Shown one piece after another: positions 19,806-31,011 of a stretch of 64,000 nucleotides of DNA (position 1 is the stretch's first letter; each line of letters starts with the position of its first letter). Under the pieces are notes generated by a model. The model saw only the letters and a program-made list of their open reading frames with translations. It ran no database searches and was not told the origin of the DNA. A program made the position numbers and the translations under genes. Origin of the DNA: Tolypothrix bouteillei VB521301 (GTDB taxonomy: Bacteria > Cyanobacteriota > Cyanobacteriia > Cyanobacteriales > Nostocaceae); the NCBI RefSeq assembly GCF_000760695.4, contig NZ_JHEG04000001.1, forward strand, positions 3,258,452-3,322,451, written 5' to 3'.

Positions 19806-20939
19806 TTAAACTATAGGTGTCAGTGATTGTACTCTCGATTCAGCTTCCCAATCTAACGGATTCCAAACACGCTCTTCTAAAGCCATTTGCTCGATTAAAC
19901 TTGCCAATCGCAAAGCTTTGAGCGCTTGTTCTCCTCCAACCGAGGGTTGATTGCCACCACGCACGCAGTTAACGAAATGTTCTAATTCTGCCCCCAACTT
20001 ATCAGTATTGCTTGTGTACACTCTTTCAATGACACCATCTTGCCTGTACAGCACTTGTCGATAATCATTCATTGCGCCCGCAGGAGGAGTTTGCCTGTGG
20101 ATCAAAATTTCATTTTTAAGAAAATCTGCCTCTGTAAATGAATTTTTACAATGGGCTATAATGCGGCGGATTTTGCAATGTGTCACTTTACTTGCTGTCA
20201 AGGTAGCAACGATACCATTGGCAAAACCTAAAGTAGCAGTGACATAATCCAGATAACCAGAATCCAAGGTACGATTGCCGCTAGCTGTTAACTTGACAAC
20301 TGGGGAAGAAGCTAATTCCAGAAGTAGGTCTATGTCATGGATCATCAAATCCAAAACAACTGAAACATCATTAGCCCGAGTTGAGTAAGGACTCATGCGA
20401 TGGGCTTCTAGCGCCAATACTTCTTCGGTTTTCAGCACCTTTGTCAATTCTAAAAATGCTGGGCTGAATCGCTCAATATGTCCCACCTGAAGAATGCAAC
20501 CAGTTTCAGCTGCGGCATTGACTAAAGACTCCGCTTCAGATATGCTGGCTGCGATTGGTTTTTCAATCAATACGTGAATTCCCGCTAACAGGCAATTGAT
20601 ACCTACGGCGTAATGCAATCGGGTAGGAACGGCAATACAAACTGCATCTACAAGGGGTAGTAAGTCGCAGTAATCTTCAAAAAAACGTACTTTGTATTTA
20701 CTAGCAGTTTCTAAGCCCCGTTCTACGTTAATATCAGCCACACCCACCAGTTCAACATCTTTCATCGAACTCAGTATCCGGGCATGATGCTGTCCCATAT
20801 TGCCCACACCGATCACGCCTATGCGGACCGAACGTGGGTAGTTGCGCTGTGCTTGACCATTGTGTTCTCCTGGCAACATACTTCTATTTTGCACTCTTAT
20901 AATCTCCTCAACCACCAAATATAAAGACGCTGCGCTCAT
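19806..20939 (-). CDS. Gfo/Idh/MocA-family oxidoreductase
   Basis: NAD(P)-dependent oxidoreductase of 377 aa. The Rossmann motif IGVIGVGNMGQHHARIL begins near residue 39, followed by the DINVERGLETASKY region, AVCIAVPTRLHY and the family signature EKPIAASISEAE. A conserved HIERFSPAF motif and the MIHDIDLLLELA helix complete the core. The substrate is unknown; sugar or cyclitol dehydrogenases dominate the family. The first ~35 residues before the Rossmann fold are not conserved, and the true start may be an internal methionine (for example at 20876). There is no clear ribosome-binding site at either. Confidence 0.88.
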   Translation of the reverse strand: MSAASLYLVVEEIIRVQNRSMLPGEHNGQAQRNYPRSVRIGVIGVGNMGQHHARILSSMKDVELVGVADINVERGLETASKYKVRFFEDYCDLLPLVDAVCIAVPTRLHYAVGINCLLAGIHVLIEKPIAASISEAESLVNAAAETGCILQVGHIERFSPAFLELTKVLKTEEVLALEAHRMSPYSTRANDVSVVLDLMIHDIDLLLELASSPVVKLTASGNRTLDSGYLDYVTATLGFANGIVATLTASKVTHCKIRRIIAHCKNSFTEADFLKNEILIHRQTPPAGAMNDYRQVLYRQDGVIERVYTSNTDKLGAELEHFVNCVRGGNQPSVGGEQALKALRLASLIEQMALEERVWNPLDWEAESRVQSLTPIV

Positions 20940-21295
20940 TGGCTGTCATACTAAGAATGCCAATAATGAGTCGTCTAAAACCATCCAGATGGTAACATAG
21001 AGGTTCTTATTATGAAGAATTTCAAAGTTTCATGTGAGTTCCCGCACTTTGGGTTAGTTTTATGCATTTAGTTTCAAATGATGCTTTTTGGCTTTTTTTA
21101 CTTTATGTTTATTAACGTTAGAAAAAACCATGACGTAAGTGAACTTCCTTAGGTTGCATTAAAAAAAGGAATTTTTGGCAAAATCGACATTGGGGATTGG
21201 AGATTGGAAATTGGAAATTGGACTTGTTTTTGAACAATCCCTAACGCTCAGTTTCGGCTTCCCCATTCCCTATTTCCCATTACCTTTTCTTGAAA
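20940..21295. repeat. Spacer with GGGATTGGAGATTGG / CCCCATTCCC repeat
   Basis: About 355 bases. The part 21185-21290 is a spacer repeat with GATTGGAGATTGGAAATTGG on one side and CTTCCCCATTCCCTATTTCCC on the other, able to fold back. The remainder is AT-rich and holds the promoters of the divergent flanking genes. Confidence 0.55.
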
Positions 21296-21979
21296 ATGAA
21301 AGCTGTGATTCTGTTATCAGGCGGATTAGACTCTTCCACTGTTCTGTACCAAGCAATGGCTGATGGTTGTGAATGCTATGCCCTTTCCTTTGATTACCGA
21401 CAGCGTCACCAACGCGAGTTACAATCCGCATCTGCGATCGCTACCCGTGTTGGGGCAGTACAGCATCAAGTGGTGAAGTTCGATTTGAGTCAATGGGGCG
21501 GTTCAGCACTGACAGATAACTCCATCAATTTACCCCAAGAGCGATCGCTTGGGGAAATGTCTCAAAACATACCGATTACCTATGTTCCAGCCCGCAATAC
21601 CATCTTCCTCAGCTTTGCCCTTGCTTGGGCTGAAACACTCGCTGCCGAACGAGTTTATATTGGCGTTAATGCTTTGGACTATTCTGGATATCCTGATTGC
21701 CGTCCTGACTATATTCAAGCTATGGAGGAGGTGTTTTGTTTGGGAACGAAACAAGGGCGATTGGGGAATCCCATCAAGATTATTGCGCCCTTGAGCGAGC
21801 TGAAAAAAACGGAAATTATCCAACTTGGCAATCAGTTAGGGGTTCCATGGGAACTAACCTGGTCTTGCTACGCAGGAAGAGAAGCAGCTTGCGGAGTTTG
21901 CGATTCTTGTCTGTTGCGTCTCGCTGCTTTTAAAGAATTGGGGCTAGTTGACCCTTTGAAGTATGAACAGAGGCGTTAG
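21296..21979 (+). CDS. queC: 7-cyano-7-deazaguanine (preQ0) synthase
   Basis: Converts 7-carboxy-7-deazaguanine to preQ0 with ATP and ammonia, in the queuosine pathway. The protein is 227 aa from the ATG at 21296 (a TTG two codons earlier is also possible). The PP-loop LLSGGLDSSTVLYQA opens the protein, then ALSFDYRQRHQREL, the VPARNTIFLSFAL motif, and the C-terminal zinc site CYAGREAACGVCDSCLLR. No other queuosine gene is adjacent. The ribosome-binding site is poor because spacer-repeat sequence runs up to the start. Confidence 0.95.
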   Translation: MKAVILLSGGLDSSTVLYQAMADGCECYALSFDYRQRHQRELQSASAIATRVGAVQHQVVKFDLSQWGGSALTDNSINLPQERSLGEMSQNIPITYVPARNTIFLSFALAWAETLAAERVYIGVNALDYSGYPDCRPDYIQAMEEVFCLGTKQGRLGNPIKIIAPLSELKKTEIIQLGNQLGVPWELTWSCYAGREAACGVCDSCLLRLAAFKELGLVDPLKYEQRR

Positions 21980-21988
21980 GGGTTTGGA

Positions 21989-22053
21989 ATGGGGAGATGG
22001 GGAAATAGGGGAGATTAGCCGTGTATGGTGGCATTTTTTCCCTTATCTCCCCC
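21989..22053. terminator. Possible bidirectional terminator between queC and the CNNM-like gene
   Basis: GGGGAGATGGGGAAAT (from about 21991) is complementary, with interruptions, to TTTTTTCCCTTATCTCCCCC (22034-22053). It lies between two convergent genes and belongs to the G-rich/C-rich spacer repeat family. Confidence 0.45.
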
Positions 22054-22061
22054 AATCCCAA

Positions 22062-23417
22062 TTACCCTTCCTCAACCCGCCGTATCTGTACTTGATGCAA
22101 ACGAGGTCCAGTAACGGAGATTACCGTAAATTCAAGATTGTCATAGAGGAAGGTTTCGCCAAGAATAGGAATTTTTTGCAATTGGTAAAGCAAAAAACCA
22201 GCTAAAGTTTGATATTCTCTGTTCAGTGGCAAATTGAAATGCAAAACCTCGTTCAGATCTTCTAGATTGATTTGTGCCTGTACTAGAAATGTTTGTTCAT
22301 CCACATTTTGGATAAGCAAGTCATTGGTATTTTCTAATTCTTCCGGTTCGCCAATAATCTGAGCAATGACATCATGAATAGTCAGCAATCCGACAGTACC
22401 ACCAAATTCATTAACTACTATCACCATCGCTGGTTTTTCCTGCTGCATAACTGGTAGTAGTTCACTCAATGGTGTGTGTTCTGGTACAAATCTAGCAGGG
22501 CGCAACCAAGGTTGAATTTGCGTTTCTAAGGTCAGTTTTCCTATAGTAAGCGGTTTTAGCAAGTCTTTAAAGTAGACAAGACCGCGAATATCATCCAAAG
22601 ATTCGCCAGTCACTGGGTAGCAAGAATGACCAGTGGATATCATTCTTTGCAAAAAAGTAATGAATGTAGCATTTTTGGGTAGCGTTATAATACTGGTGCG
22701 GGGAACCATAACTGTTTGTACAGTAACCTCCCCAAATTCAAAGACGTTGTTCAACCATTCCCTCTCTTCCTCCTGCAAACCTGTAGATTCACGTTCTGTA
22801 GAAATGATCAGTTGGAGTTCTTCAGGTGTAACGGGGGATCGCCAGCTCTGACCCGTATATTGAATCCCAAATAATCTCAATAACCAGCGAGTTGATTGAT
22901 TGAGTATCCAAACAAAAGGGTTAAAGAATCTGACAATTGCTCTAATAGATGGTCCTAAAAACTTGGCTAGCTGTTCTGAATACAGCATAGCGACCGATTT
23001 AGGACAAAGTTCTCCCAAAACTATTTGCAAGTAGGCGACGAGAACAAAAGCAGTCGGAATGGATAAAGAATGGGCGACAATACCATTCATACCCTTAGGT
23101 AAGGGTAAAGAGAGCAGCCCCCGTTCGATCGCACTGACAATAGTACTTTCCCCAATCCAACCCAAAGCCAAACTTGAAAGGGTGATACCTAATTGCGTTG
23201 TAGATAGCAATCGATCGATGCTGCGTTGCAAACCCTCAACGGCGATCGCCTGTATATCCCCAGATTCTACTAATTGACGGATACGCGATCGCCGCAATGT
23301 GACCATTGAAAACTCGGCTGTTACAAAGAATGCATTGATAGCAATGAGCAGCAGTACTGACAACAACCGCAGCCCTACATCTGTCCAACTTAGATTCGGA
23401 AAACCACTCACGCCCAA
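22062..23417 (-). CDS. Hemolysin/CNNM-CorC family membrane protein
   Basis: Protein of 451 aa. The N-terminal DUF21/CNNM membrane domain (about 10-200) starts with LLSVLLLIAINAFFVTAEFSMV and includes STTQLGITLSSLALGWIGE. Two CBS domains (about 225-345; VMVPRTSI ... GHSCYPVTG) follow, and a CorC_HlyC domain (about 365-447) ends the protein. The family is implicated in magnesium/cobalt efflux or homeostasis; the older hemolysin label is historical. It is convergent with queC. The start ATG is at 23417. Confidence 0.92.
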   Translation of the reverse strand: MGVSGFPNLSWTDVGLRLLSVLLLIAINAFFVTAEFSMVTLRRSRIRQLVESGDIQAIAVEGLQRSIDRLLSTTQLGITLSSLALGWIGESTIVSAIERGLLSLPLPKGMNGIVAHSLSIPTAFVLVAYLQIVLGELCPKSVAMLYSEQLAKFLGPSIRAIVRFFNPFVWILNQSTRWLLRLFGIQYTGQSWRSPVTPEELQLIISTERESTGLQEEEREWLNNVFEFGEVTVQTVMVPRTSIITLPKNATFITFLQRMISTGHSCYPVTGESLDDIRGLVYFKDLLKPLTIGKLTLETQIQPWLRPARFVPEHTPLSELLPVMQQEKPAMVIVVNEFGGTVGLLTIHDVIAQIIGEPEELENTNDLLIQNVDEQTFLVQAQINLEDLNEVLHFNLPLNREYQTLAGFLLYQLQKIPILGETFLYDNLEFTVISVTGPRLHQVQIRRVEEG

Positions 23418-23453
23418 GCTCGTGTTAAACTGACGCCCCTAATGAGAATTTGT

Positions 23454-23504
23454 GTTAGTTAGTGGTTAGTGGTACAACTAACCATTAACAACTAACTGCT
23501 AAGC
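23454..23504. repeat. TTAGTGGTTAGT repeat hairpin
   Basis: TGGTTAGT (23463-23470) pairs with ACTAACCA (23477-23484) around GGTACA, extended by GTTAGTTAG and AACTAAC. Member of the dispersed TTAGTGGTTAGT family. It lies immediately 3' of the hypothetical gene ending at 23513. Confidence 0.7.
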
Positions 23505-23512
23505 ACTAACAC

Positions 23513-24211
23513 TTACCTATCTACAGGAATATTAGATACTTGTAGCTTCAGCGTTTGCTCCGGATAGTCCGTTAGAGAAAGTGAGATATTTTTCACATCA
23601 TCAAGCACAGCTGAAGGAATGCTTATCGTACCAGAATATGTTGGTCCGTTGGCAGGTAGTTCTGAAGGCAATCCCTCAGTACTGGCGCTTAATGTTCGTC
23701 CTTTGTCATCGGAAACGTCTAGGAAACTGTACAAGAAGCGCACGGAATCCTTACCCTTGTTCTGCATCTTCACCTTTAAAAGCAAAGCACCTCCAGAATA
23801 ACGAGCAGATTGTACTGACATACTGACACCTTGGCTTTCCGAGTTTACTGGAAAACCTTGTTGTGGTTTTTCTTCAGCAACTTCTACAGGTTTTTGCTCT
23901 GGTTTAACCTTGGTGTTTTTCGTTTCTTCGTCGTCTTTGTCCGGCTTTGCGATTTTAGTCGCTTTTTTGCCGTCAATTCTTGCCTTGACAACTTTTAGAA
24001 TTTCATCTTCCCTAAGCAGTGTGACTCCTGCTTGCTGTGCAGTAGCTGACTTACTGCTGGCGAACTTAGTTGTAGGACGGGCATCGGGTGTAGTCACACC
24101 TTTTAAAGCAGCGCTACCCAAAGTAAAACCCCAAAAAGCACTTATAGAACCAGCTCCCAACATTAAGATTAACAAAATCAAAGTTAAAAATACTGTAGAA
24201 TTCAATTTCAT
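23513..24211 (-). CDS. Membrane-anchored hypothetical protein
   Basis: Not recognised as a named family. From the ATG at 24211 it is 232 aa. An N-terminal hydrophobic segment (STVFLTLILLILMLGAGSIS) acts as signal anchor. Next comes a charged linker rich in Lys/Glu/Asp (about 75-125; KIAKPDKDDEETKNTKVKPE). The C-terminal ~105 residues look like a beta-sandwich with SVQSARYSGGALLLKVKMQN and a NKGKDSVRFLYSFLDVSDD segment. The pattern suits an extracytoplasmic, DUF4352-like domain, but this is only a guess. A longer start at 24244 is possible. Its stop codon adjoins the TTAG repeat. Confidence 0.7.
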   Translation of the reverse strand: MKLNSTVFLTLILLILMLGAGSISAFWGFTLGSAALKGVTTPDARPTTKFASSKSATAQQAGVTLLREDEILKVVKARIDGKKATKIAKPDKDDEETKNTKVKPEQKPVEVAEEKPQQGFPVNSESQGVSMSVQSARYSGGALLLKVKMQNKGKDSVRFLYSFLDVSDDKGRTLSASTEGLPSELPANGPTYSGTISIPSAVLDDVKNISLSLTDYPEQTLKLQVSNIPVDR

Positions 24212-24513
24212 AAGATATGACGCAAAGAGTACTGGTATATTCAAAAATATTGAAGCTATTAACTTCTAGCTTAAAAGTACATAATCAATATTAGTCTGCC
24301 CTATCTTACTGTCAAATTATTGTGCAGTATTAAAATTTGAATGTAATTCCCATCTGGGGCTTGCACAGCGCCAACTGTAGTTTGGGTATTTCACGTGTGG
24401 TCGAGCCTCCATATACTCCTCATAACGGGGTTGTGCGTAAGTCCTACAATCCAAGTATGTTCTCTTTTAGTTGTCATGTTTTACGGACATGTGCTACAGT
24501 TAATAAGATTTAA

Positions 24514-24586
24514 CCAGGGTTGGCCGAGCGGTTGAGGCAGCGAACTCATAATTCGCCCCAGGCAGGTTCAACTCCTGCACCCTGGA
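24514..24586 (+). tRNA. tRNA with CAU anticodon (tRNA-Ile2 or elongator tRNA-Met)
   Basis: 73 bases. Acceptor CCAGGGT pairs with ACCCTGG, discriminator A. Anticodon stem GCGAA/TTCGC with loop CTCATAA, anticodon CAT at 24547-24549. T-arm GCAGG-TTCAACT-CCTGC. No encoded CCA. The D-arm (GCCGAGCGGTTGAGGC) and general look are closer to plastid trnI-CAU, whose C34 becomes lysidine and reads AUA, but an elongator Met identity cannot be excluded by eye. Confidence 0.9.
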
Positions 24587-24816
24587 TTGGACGGTGACAA
24601 GCAAGCAGCGATCGCCAGTTCATTTGTCATTCACTCTTATTCCCAGATTTTGCCTGGAAACCCCTTCTCAACAGACTCCTCCTCATTTCGGGTCAGATGA
24701 AGGTCTGCAAAGCTTTGTATACCGTTTCATCGGTCATCTATAACCATAACCAGCAATTAGTTATGGGTCAGCGATCGCTGATTTCCGGAAACTAGTTACT
24801 GGTTACTGATTACCGC

Positions 24817-25239
24817 TCACTGTTCAAATCGAAACTCAGTTCCTGTTTTGAGTTTGTTAGAGTTGAGTGCAGGGGACATGAGTATAGATGAAGTGTAGGG
24901 ATTGGGTAAATCTGGAGTCCGAATATAAGGGTCATGGGTAGCTTGTTGGTTGAGAACATCGCGATACAGGATATTCATTAACTCAGCATCTCGCGCAATT
25001 TCATGTTCTGGAAATGAATTGCGAAATAAAGACCCTTTACCCAGAATCAAGTCTAACTGACGCCAGATTGACTGGTTGCGATAAAAATTGGGGTCATTTT
25101 TGAAAAAAGCCCGTTCAAAGACATCGTTAGTTGATTCGTAGTCAGGTGTTTCAGTTTCGGCGGTAACAACAGCAGGAAAACTTATAGTAGTCAATAACAC
25201 CAGTAAAGCACCAAAGTACTTAAATTTTGTACTCATCAT
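24817..25239 (-). CDS. Small secreted hypothetical protein
   Basis: 140 aa with a typical signal peptide (KFKYFGALLVLLTTISFPAVVTAE), cleavage expected after VTA near residue 27. The mature part is polar, with SIWRQLDLILGKGSLFRNSFPEHEI in the centre and a Pro/Tyr-rich segment later. No domain recognised. The start is the first of two tandem ATG codons, because GAGGAG lies six bases upstream of it. It is divergent from pyrE. Confidence 0.75.
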   Translation of the reverse strand: MMSTKFKYFGALLVLLTTISFPAVVTAETETPDYESTNDVFERAFFKNDPNFYRNQSIWRQLDLILGKGSLFRNSFPEHEIARDAELMNILYRDVLNQQATHDPYIRTPDLPNPYTSSILMSPALNSNKLKTGTEFRFEQ

Positions 25240-25339
25240 TCATCGCTCCTCAACATTTGTGCGAAATTTAACTTATGCTTAATTTCAGAACTCCTCAGAG
25301 TTCATCCTCTTGGTGTAGCATAATTTTTTACCTGCTGTC

Positions 25340-25955
25340 ATGACTTATCAAGCCGAAACCTTTACCCAGTCAACTATATGGGCTGCTACTACTGATTTGG
25401 CAATCCTGCGCCAACAGTTACTCAATTTATTTTGTCAACTGGCATATCAGGAGGGTGACTTTGTTTTAAGTTCGGGGCAACGTAGTTCTTACTACATTAA
25501 CGGCAAACAAGTTACGTTGCATCCTCAAGGAGCATTGGCAATTGGTCGTATCCTTCTATCGCTTCTACCAACAGACACGCAAGCAGTCGCAGGTTTAACA
25601 TTGGGAGCCGATCCGATTGTAAGTGCCGTCAGCGTTGTTTCTGCTTGTGAAAACAGACCAATTCCAGCGCTGATAGTTCGCAAAGAAGCAAAAGGACACG
25701 GAACAAGAGCGTATATTGAGGGTCCCAATTTACCGGAAGGTGCAAAAGTCGTTGTTTTAGAAGATGTTGTAACCACAGGCAAATCAGCCATGAAAGCCGT
25801 TGAACGGCTACAAGCTGTAGGTTACGCGGTTAACCGCGTAATTTCCTTAGTCGATCGCAAACAAGGCGGAGCAGAATTTTATCAATCTGTAGGTTTACAA
25901 TTTGAAGCCGTGTTCTCAATTGAGGATATTCAACAGACATATAGAGAATTGGTTG

Positions 25956-25963
<8 letters not shown>
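25340..25963 (+). CDS. pyrE: Orotate phosphoribosyltransferase
   Basis: Adds phosphoribose from PRPP to orotate in pyrimidine synthesis. The protein is 207 aa. The PRPP-binding motif is VVVLEDVVTTGKSAMKA (about 135-151). The N-terminal FVLSSGQRSSYYINGKQVT and the flexible-loop residues RKEAKGHG are as in the family. Start ATG at 25340. The protein ends REL-VGG and the stop codon TAG falls inside a TTAG-type repeat, so the last residues may be repeat-derived. It is convergent with thiC. Confidence 0.96.
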
Positions 25964-27500
<1,537 letters not shown>

Positions 27501-27947
27501 GTAGAAGATCCTATCACGAGCAGCGAACCTTGACCAGTGATGGTTTTTGTCATTCAAAATTGAAAATTCTTGGTTTATTTCTTGTGAGATATTCCTCTTA
27601 GCCTGTTGTGTAGATTGTGCGGGCTGGGATGTCCGCGCCACAAGAATCGAAAATTTAAGTCAGTCAGCAAAAAAAAACACAAATGTGTACAAAAATTAAA
27701 ATCTCGCCAATTTTTTTTGCAGTCACTCTTTAGCGCATGCAGAAGGCTTTAGCAGTAGATCCATTTAACCTTGTAAATAGGTTCGCGTACAGGCAATGTT
27801 CGTGTTTGACGCATGCTGCTGAAAGAATAATTGTTCTTCTGAAAGGCTTGTATAGCTTGTATATTTATAAATTTGTAACATAGGTAAAACTGAAACTAGT
27901 GTTCAGGCTACTTCTTGCCCATCCCAATATCTCATGGCAAATAATCC
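27501..27947. other. Intergenic spacer thiC-pseudouridine synthase
   Basis: About 450 bases, AT-rich, with the thiC promoter on the minus strand and the promoter of the next gene on the plus strand. A small GCGGGC...GTCCGCGCC segment near 27620-27645 may be a repeat remnant. No gene supported. Confidence 0.4.
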
Positions 27948-28535
27948 ATGCCCAAGTCTCACCGATACATCATATTCAACAAACCCTACGGAGTTCTCTG
28001 CCAATTTACTCAAGACACGCCCGATCGCAGTACTCTAAAGGACTATATAAACATTCCTGACGTATATCCCGTGGGGCGTTTGGATTGGGATAGCGAGGGG
28101 TTATTATTTTTAACCAGTAACGGGCAATTACAACACCGCCTGAGCGATCCTCGGTTTGGACACAAACGAACTTATTGGGTACAAGTCGAAAGAATTCCTG
28201 ATGCGACTGCATTGACGCAGCTTGAGAAAGGTGTGGTAATTCAAAACTACCAAACTCGCCCCGCTAAAGTCTTCTTGTTACCTGTGGAACCTGATTTACC
28301 AGAACGGAACCCGCCTATTAGATTTCGTAAGAACGTGCCAACTGCTTGGTTGGAAATGACTTTGACAGAGGGCAAAAACCGCCAAGTAAGACGAATGACA
28401 GCGGCAGTGGGATTTCCCACTTTGCGGTTGGTTAGGGTGAGTATCGATCTCTTAAAGATACACGGACTGCAACCCGGTCAATGGCGAGATTTGACTTCAG
28501 ACGAACGAAAAATCTTGTTAAACTCTGTCTCATAA
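27948..28535 (+). CDS. rRNA pseudouridine synthase, RsuA/RluE type
   Basis: Isomerises a uridine in rRNA. The protein is 195 aa, short like RluE because it lacks the S4 domain. The opening [15 protein letters not shown] and the catalytic motif [17 protein letters not shown] (Asp of GRLD) are clear, as is the late [13 protein letters not shown] motif. By family it probably modifies 23S rRNA; the exact position cannot be given. The start ATG is at 27948; an earlier ATG at 27934 is out of frame. A hairpin terminator follows at 28667. Confidence 0.9.
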   Translation: MPKSHRYIIFNKPYGVLCQFTQDTPDRSTLKDYINIPDVYPVGRLDWDSEGLLFLTSNGQLQHRLSDPRFGHKRTYWVQVERIPDATALTQLEKGVVIQNYQTRPAKVFLLPVEPDLPERNPPIRFRKNVPTAWLEMTLTEGKNRQVRRMTAAVGFPTLRLVRVSIDLLKIHGLQPGQWRDLTSDERKILLNSVS

Positions 28536-28666
28536 GTTTTGTGCCATAATTCTGCTCAAATTTCCAACCAATTTATTTGTAGAAGTTGTCGGAGATTTTG
28601 CAGTATCTCATTGAAGTAAAATATATGGCAACACCATTTAGTTCTATGAAAAAATACCGAACCCCA

Positions 28667-28697
28667 TCAAACCCGCTATCTGCCAGATACCGGGTTT
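28667..28697 (+). terminator. Hairpin AAACCCG...CGGGTTT
   Basis: AAACCCG (28667-28673) pairs with CGGGTTT (28689-28695), with an inner TATCT/AGATA helix and loop GCC, followed by CTT. It acts as a plausible terminator and resembles a widespread cyanobacterial AAACCCGG repeat. The remaining spacer up to 28956 shows no gene. Confidence 0.6.
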
Positions 28698-28956
28698 CTT
28701 GCTATAGTACAATCTAGTGCAGGCGATCGCATCTGTGTAGCTCTCTAGCTGAATTGCTAGGTGGTTTTGAGCGATAAAAAGCTTGCCGATATAAAAAATT
28801 CACAGTTAATATTTGTAAAAATAAGAACCGCTACAAAAATTCACTATATGAACCACAATGTTTTGTAGGACTACTGTAGGCAGGGGCTGACAATTGTGGC
28901 ACCTTGGATTGTAGCGGTCTGAAGCACCTTGGAACGGGAATGAAGGAACTTCCACA

Positions 28957-30972
28957 ATGCTGATATGCCCTCAGTGTAACTTTGAAAACCCCAATAGCAA
29001 CAGATTTTGCCAAAATTGTGGCGAGTCGCTGGCTCATCGAGTTTGTCCCGAGTGTAGTGCTGATGTTGCTTTGGATGCACAATACTGCGATAACTGTGGT
29101 GCCGAATGCGGAACAATTTTGTGGGCGATTGTTATCAAAGAAAAAACGGGGGATTGGAAACTGGGGACTGTAGGACAACAGGACAAGGAGACAAGGGGAC
29201 AAGGGGAGATGGAAGATTTTTCCGCTACTCCCCATTCCCCTCTTTCCTCCCCACTCCCCATGCGGTCTTATCTAGATGAACAGCAGCGATATCAAATTTT
29301 AGAACCATCACTGATTCTGGAAGATATCCCCTTTGATCGAGAAGTTGGGATGAGAGTTTTAGATTGCCAACCTTACCAAAAAACTCTTCTGGAAGTGATG
29401 CTACTGAATGACGAACAGGGAGCGGGAAACTCATCTTTTGGAACTGATGAGATTCCGAACCTTGCGAGACCGTATATTGACTTACAATCGTTGTGCCATT
29501 TGGGAATACCACCGATTCACGATACTTGGCAGCGTGATGGTATGCAGGTCGTACTTGTTGAGGATCGATCGCACCGACAGTCCTTACTGGATATCTGGCA
29601 TGAAGAAACAACAAGCTCGTTGCAGATTGTAAACTTTTTTTACCAAATGACTCAACTTTGGGCAGTGCTGGAAAAAGTTCGCTGCCGTCAAAGTCTTTTA
29701 GAATTGTCTAACTTAAGACTGGATGAAGACCAATCACTGGCATTACAGCAATTGTATGTCGAGCCAGTTTATGAAGATATTACAGAAGTGCCATTGGGGG
29801 ATGAAAAAGCGTCAACAGATGCTGTGAAAGCGCACCCATTCTCAGTGCAAACTCTAGGGAGGATGTGGCAAGCTTTGTTTAGAGAATCTCAACGCACTCA
29901 GTTTGGTTCTATCTTGCATTTATTAGGAGATTTGGAACTTGGTAAAGTTCATTCTCTAGAACAGTTACAATCGCGATTAGAAGCGATTTCTTGTGAATTG
30001 CAAGGTCTTTCTTCTGGAACAAGTACGGGTGCTTCTCCTGCTCCCGAAGTGCTACAAAATTCTGATTCACGGACTATCTTGCAATTGGAAGAGGAAGAAG
30101 ATACTGACTCAAAAGTCGATGATATGCCAACAGTTGTTCTACCCATGCAATTAATGAGCTTGGATTATGCGGGGTTGACTGATGTGGGGCGTCAACGCGA
30201 CCACAACGAAGATTACTTTGGCATTGAAACAGAGATTTATAAGTTAGAGTTGCCAAGTAAGCGTACTTTGCAAGCAAGGGGTTTGTATGTTCTGTGTGAT
30301 GGAATGGGGGGACACGCAGGCGGTGAGGTGGCGAGTGCGTTAGCAGTCAGTACCTTGCGGCAATACTTTCAAACTCACTGGGCGTCTAACCAACTACCAA
30401 CAGAAAAAGATATCCTTCAAGCCGTGCGGCTGACAAATCAGGCGATCTACGATGTCAATCAAAAAGACTTCCGTTCTGGTGTTGGGCGGATGGGTACAAC
30501 CCTAGTGATGGTGCTTGTTTATGATACTCAAGTAGCTGTGGCTCACGTGGGGGATAGCCGTCTGTACCGCGTAACTCGCAAAAGAGGATTGGAACAAATT
30601 ACCGTGGACCATGAAGTGGGTCAACGGGAAATTGCCAGAGGAGTTGAGCCTAACTTGGCGTATGCTCGCCCTGATGCTTACCAACTCACACAAGCTCTCG
30701 GTCCTAGAGATGGTAATTATATTATTCCTGACGTGAAGTTTTTAGAAATAAATGAGGATACCCTGTTTATTCTGGCTTCTGATGGTTTATCTGATAATAA
30801 TTTACTCACATTGCACTGGCAAACTCACTTACAACCTTTGCTCAGTTCTAGTGCTAATTTAGAACACGGTGTCAAAGCTCTAATCGATCTGGCAAACAAT
30901 TACAATGGACATGATAATATCACTGCTGTTGTTATCCGGGCAAAGGTGCGACCGAATATGGAGCAACAGTAG
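28957..30972 (+). CDS. PP2C-type Ser/Thr phosphatase with N-terminal zinc ribbons
   Basis: Protein of 671 aa. Two zinc ribbons occupy residues 1-50 (CPQCNFENPNSNRFCQNCGE, then CPECSADVALDAQYCDNCG). Residues 55-390 have no recognised domain, although DKLTRYxI-like low-conservation helices are possible. The PP2C domain runs from about 400 to 665: GRQRDHNEDYFG, LCDGMGGHAGGEVAS, GMGTTLV-like RMGTTLVMV, AHVGDSRLYR, ASDGLSDN and GHDNITAVV, so the metal-binding aspartates are intact. Residues about 63-103 (GDWKLGTVGQQDKETRGQGE ...) are encoded by spacer-repeat DNA. The FHA-kinase gene follows after 40 bases, making a likely phosphatase-kinase operon. Confidence 0.92.
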   Translation: MLICPQCNFENPNSNRFCQNCGESLAHRVCPECSADVALDAQYCDNCGAECGTILWAIVIKEKTGDWKLGTVGQQDKETRGQGEMEDFSATPHSPLSSPLPMRSYLDEQQRYQILEPSLILEDIPFDREVGMRVLDCQPYQKTLLEVMLLNDEQGAGNSSFGTDEIPNLARPYIDLQSLCHLGIPPIHDTWQRDGMQVVLVEDRSHRQSLLDIWHEETTSSLQIVNFFYQMTQLWAVLEKVRCRQSLLELSNLRLDEDQSLALQQLYVEPVYEDITEVPLGDEKASTDAVKAHPFSVQTLGRMWQALFRESQRTQFGSILHLLGDLELGKVHSLEQLQSRLEAISCELQGLSSGTSTGASPAPEVLQNSDSRTILQLEEEEDTDSKVDDMPTVVLPMQLMSLDYAGLTDVGRQRDHNEDYFGIETEIYKLELPSKRTLQARGLYVLCDGMGGHAGGEVASALAVSTLRQYFQTHWASNQLPTEKDILQAVRLTNQAIYDVNQKDFRSGVGRMGTTLVMVLVYDTQVAVAHVGDSRLYRVTRKRGLEQITVDHEVGQREIARGVEPNLAYARPDAYQLTQALGPRDGNYIIPDVKFLEINEDTLFILASDGLSDNNLLTLHWQTHLQPLLSSSANLEHGVKALIDLANNYNGHDNITAVVIRAKVRPNMEQQ

Positions 30973-31011
30973 TGGATTTCGGATTAGGTATTAGGGAATG
31001 AAATATCGCTT

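Noticed and set aside
24514..24586. Assignment of the CAU tRNA as initiator fMet
   Set aside because: The anticodon stem lacks the three G-C pairs of initiator tRNAs and the acceptor stem begins with a fully paired C-G.
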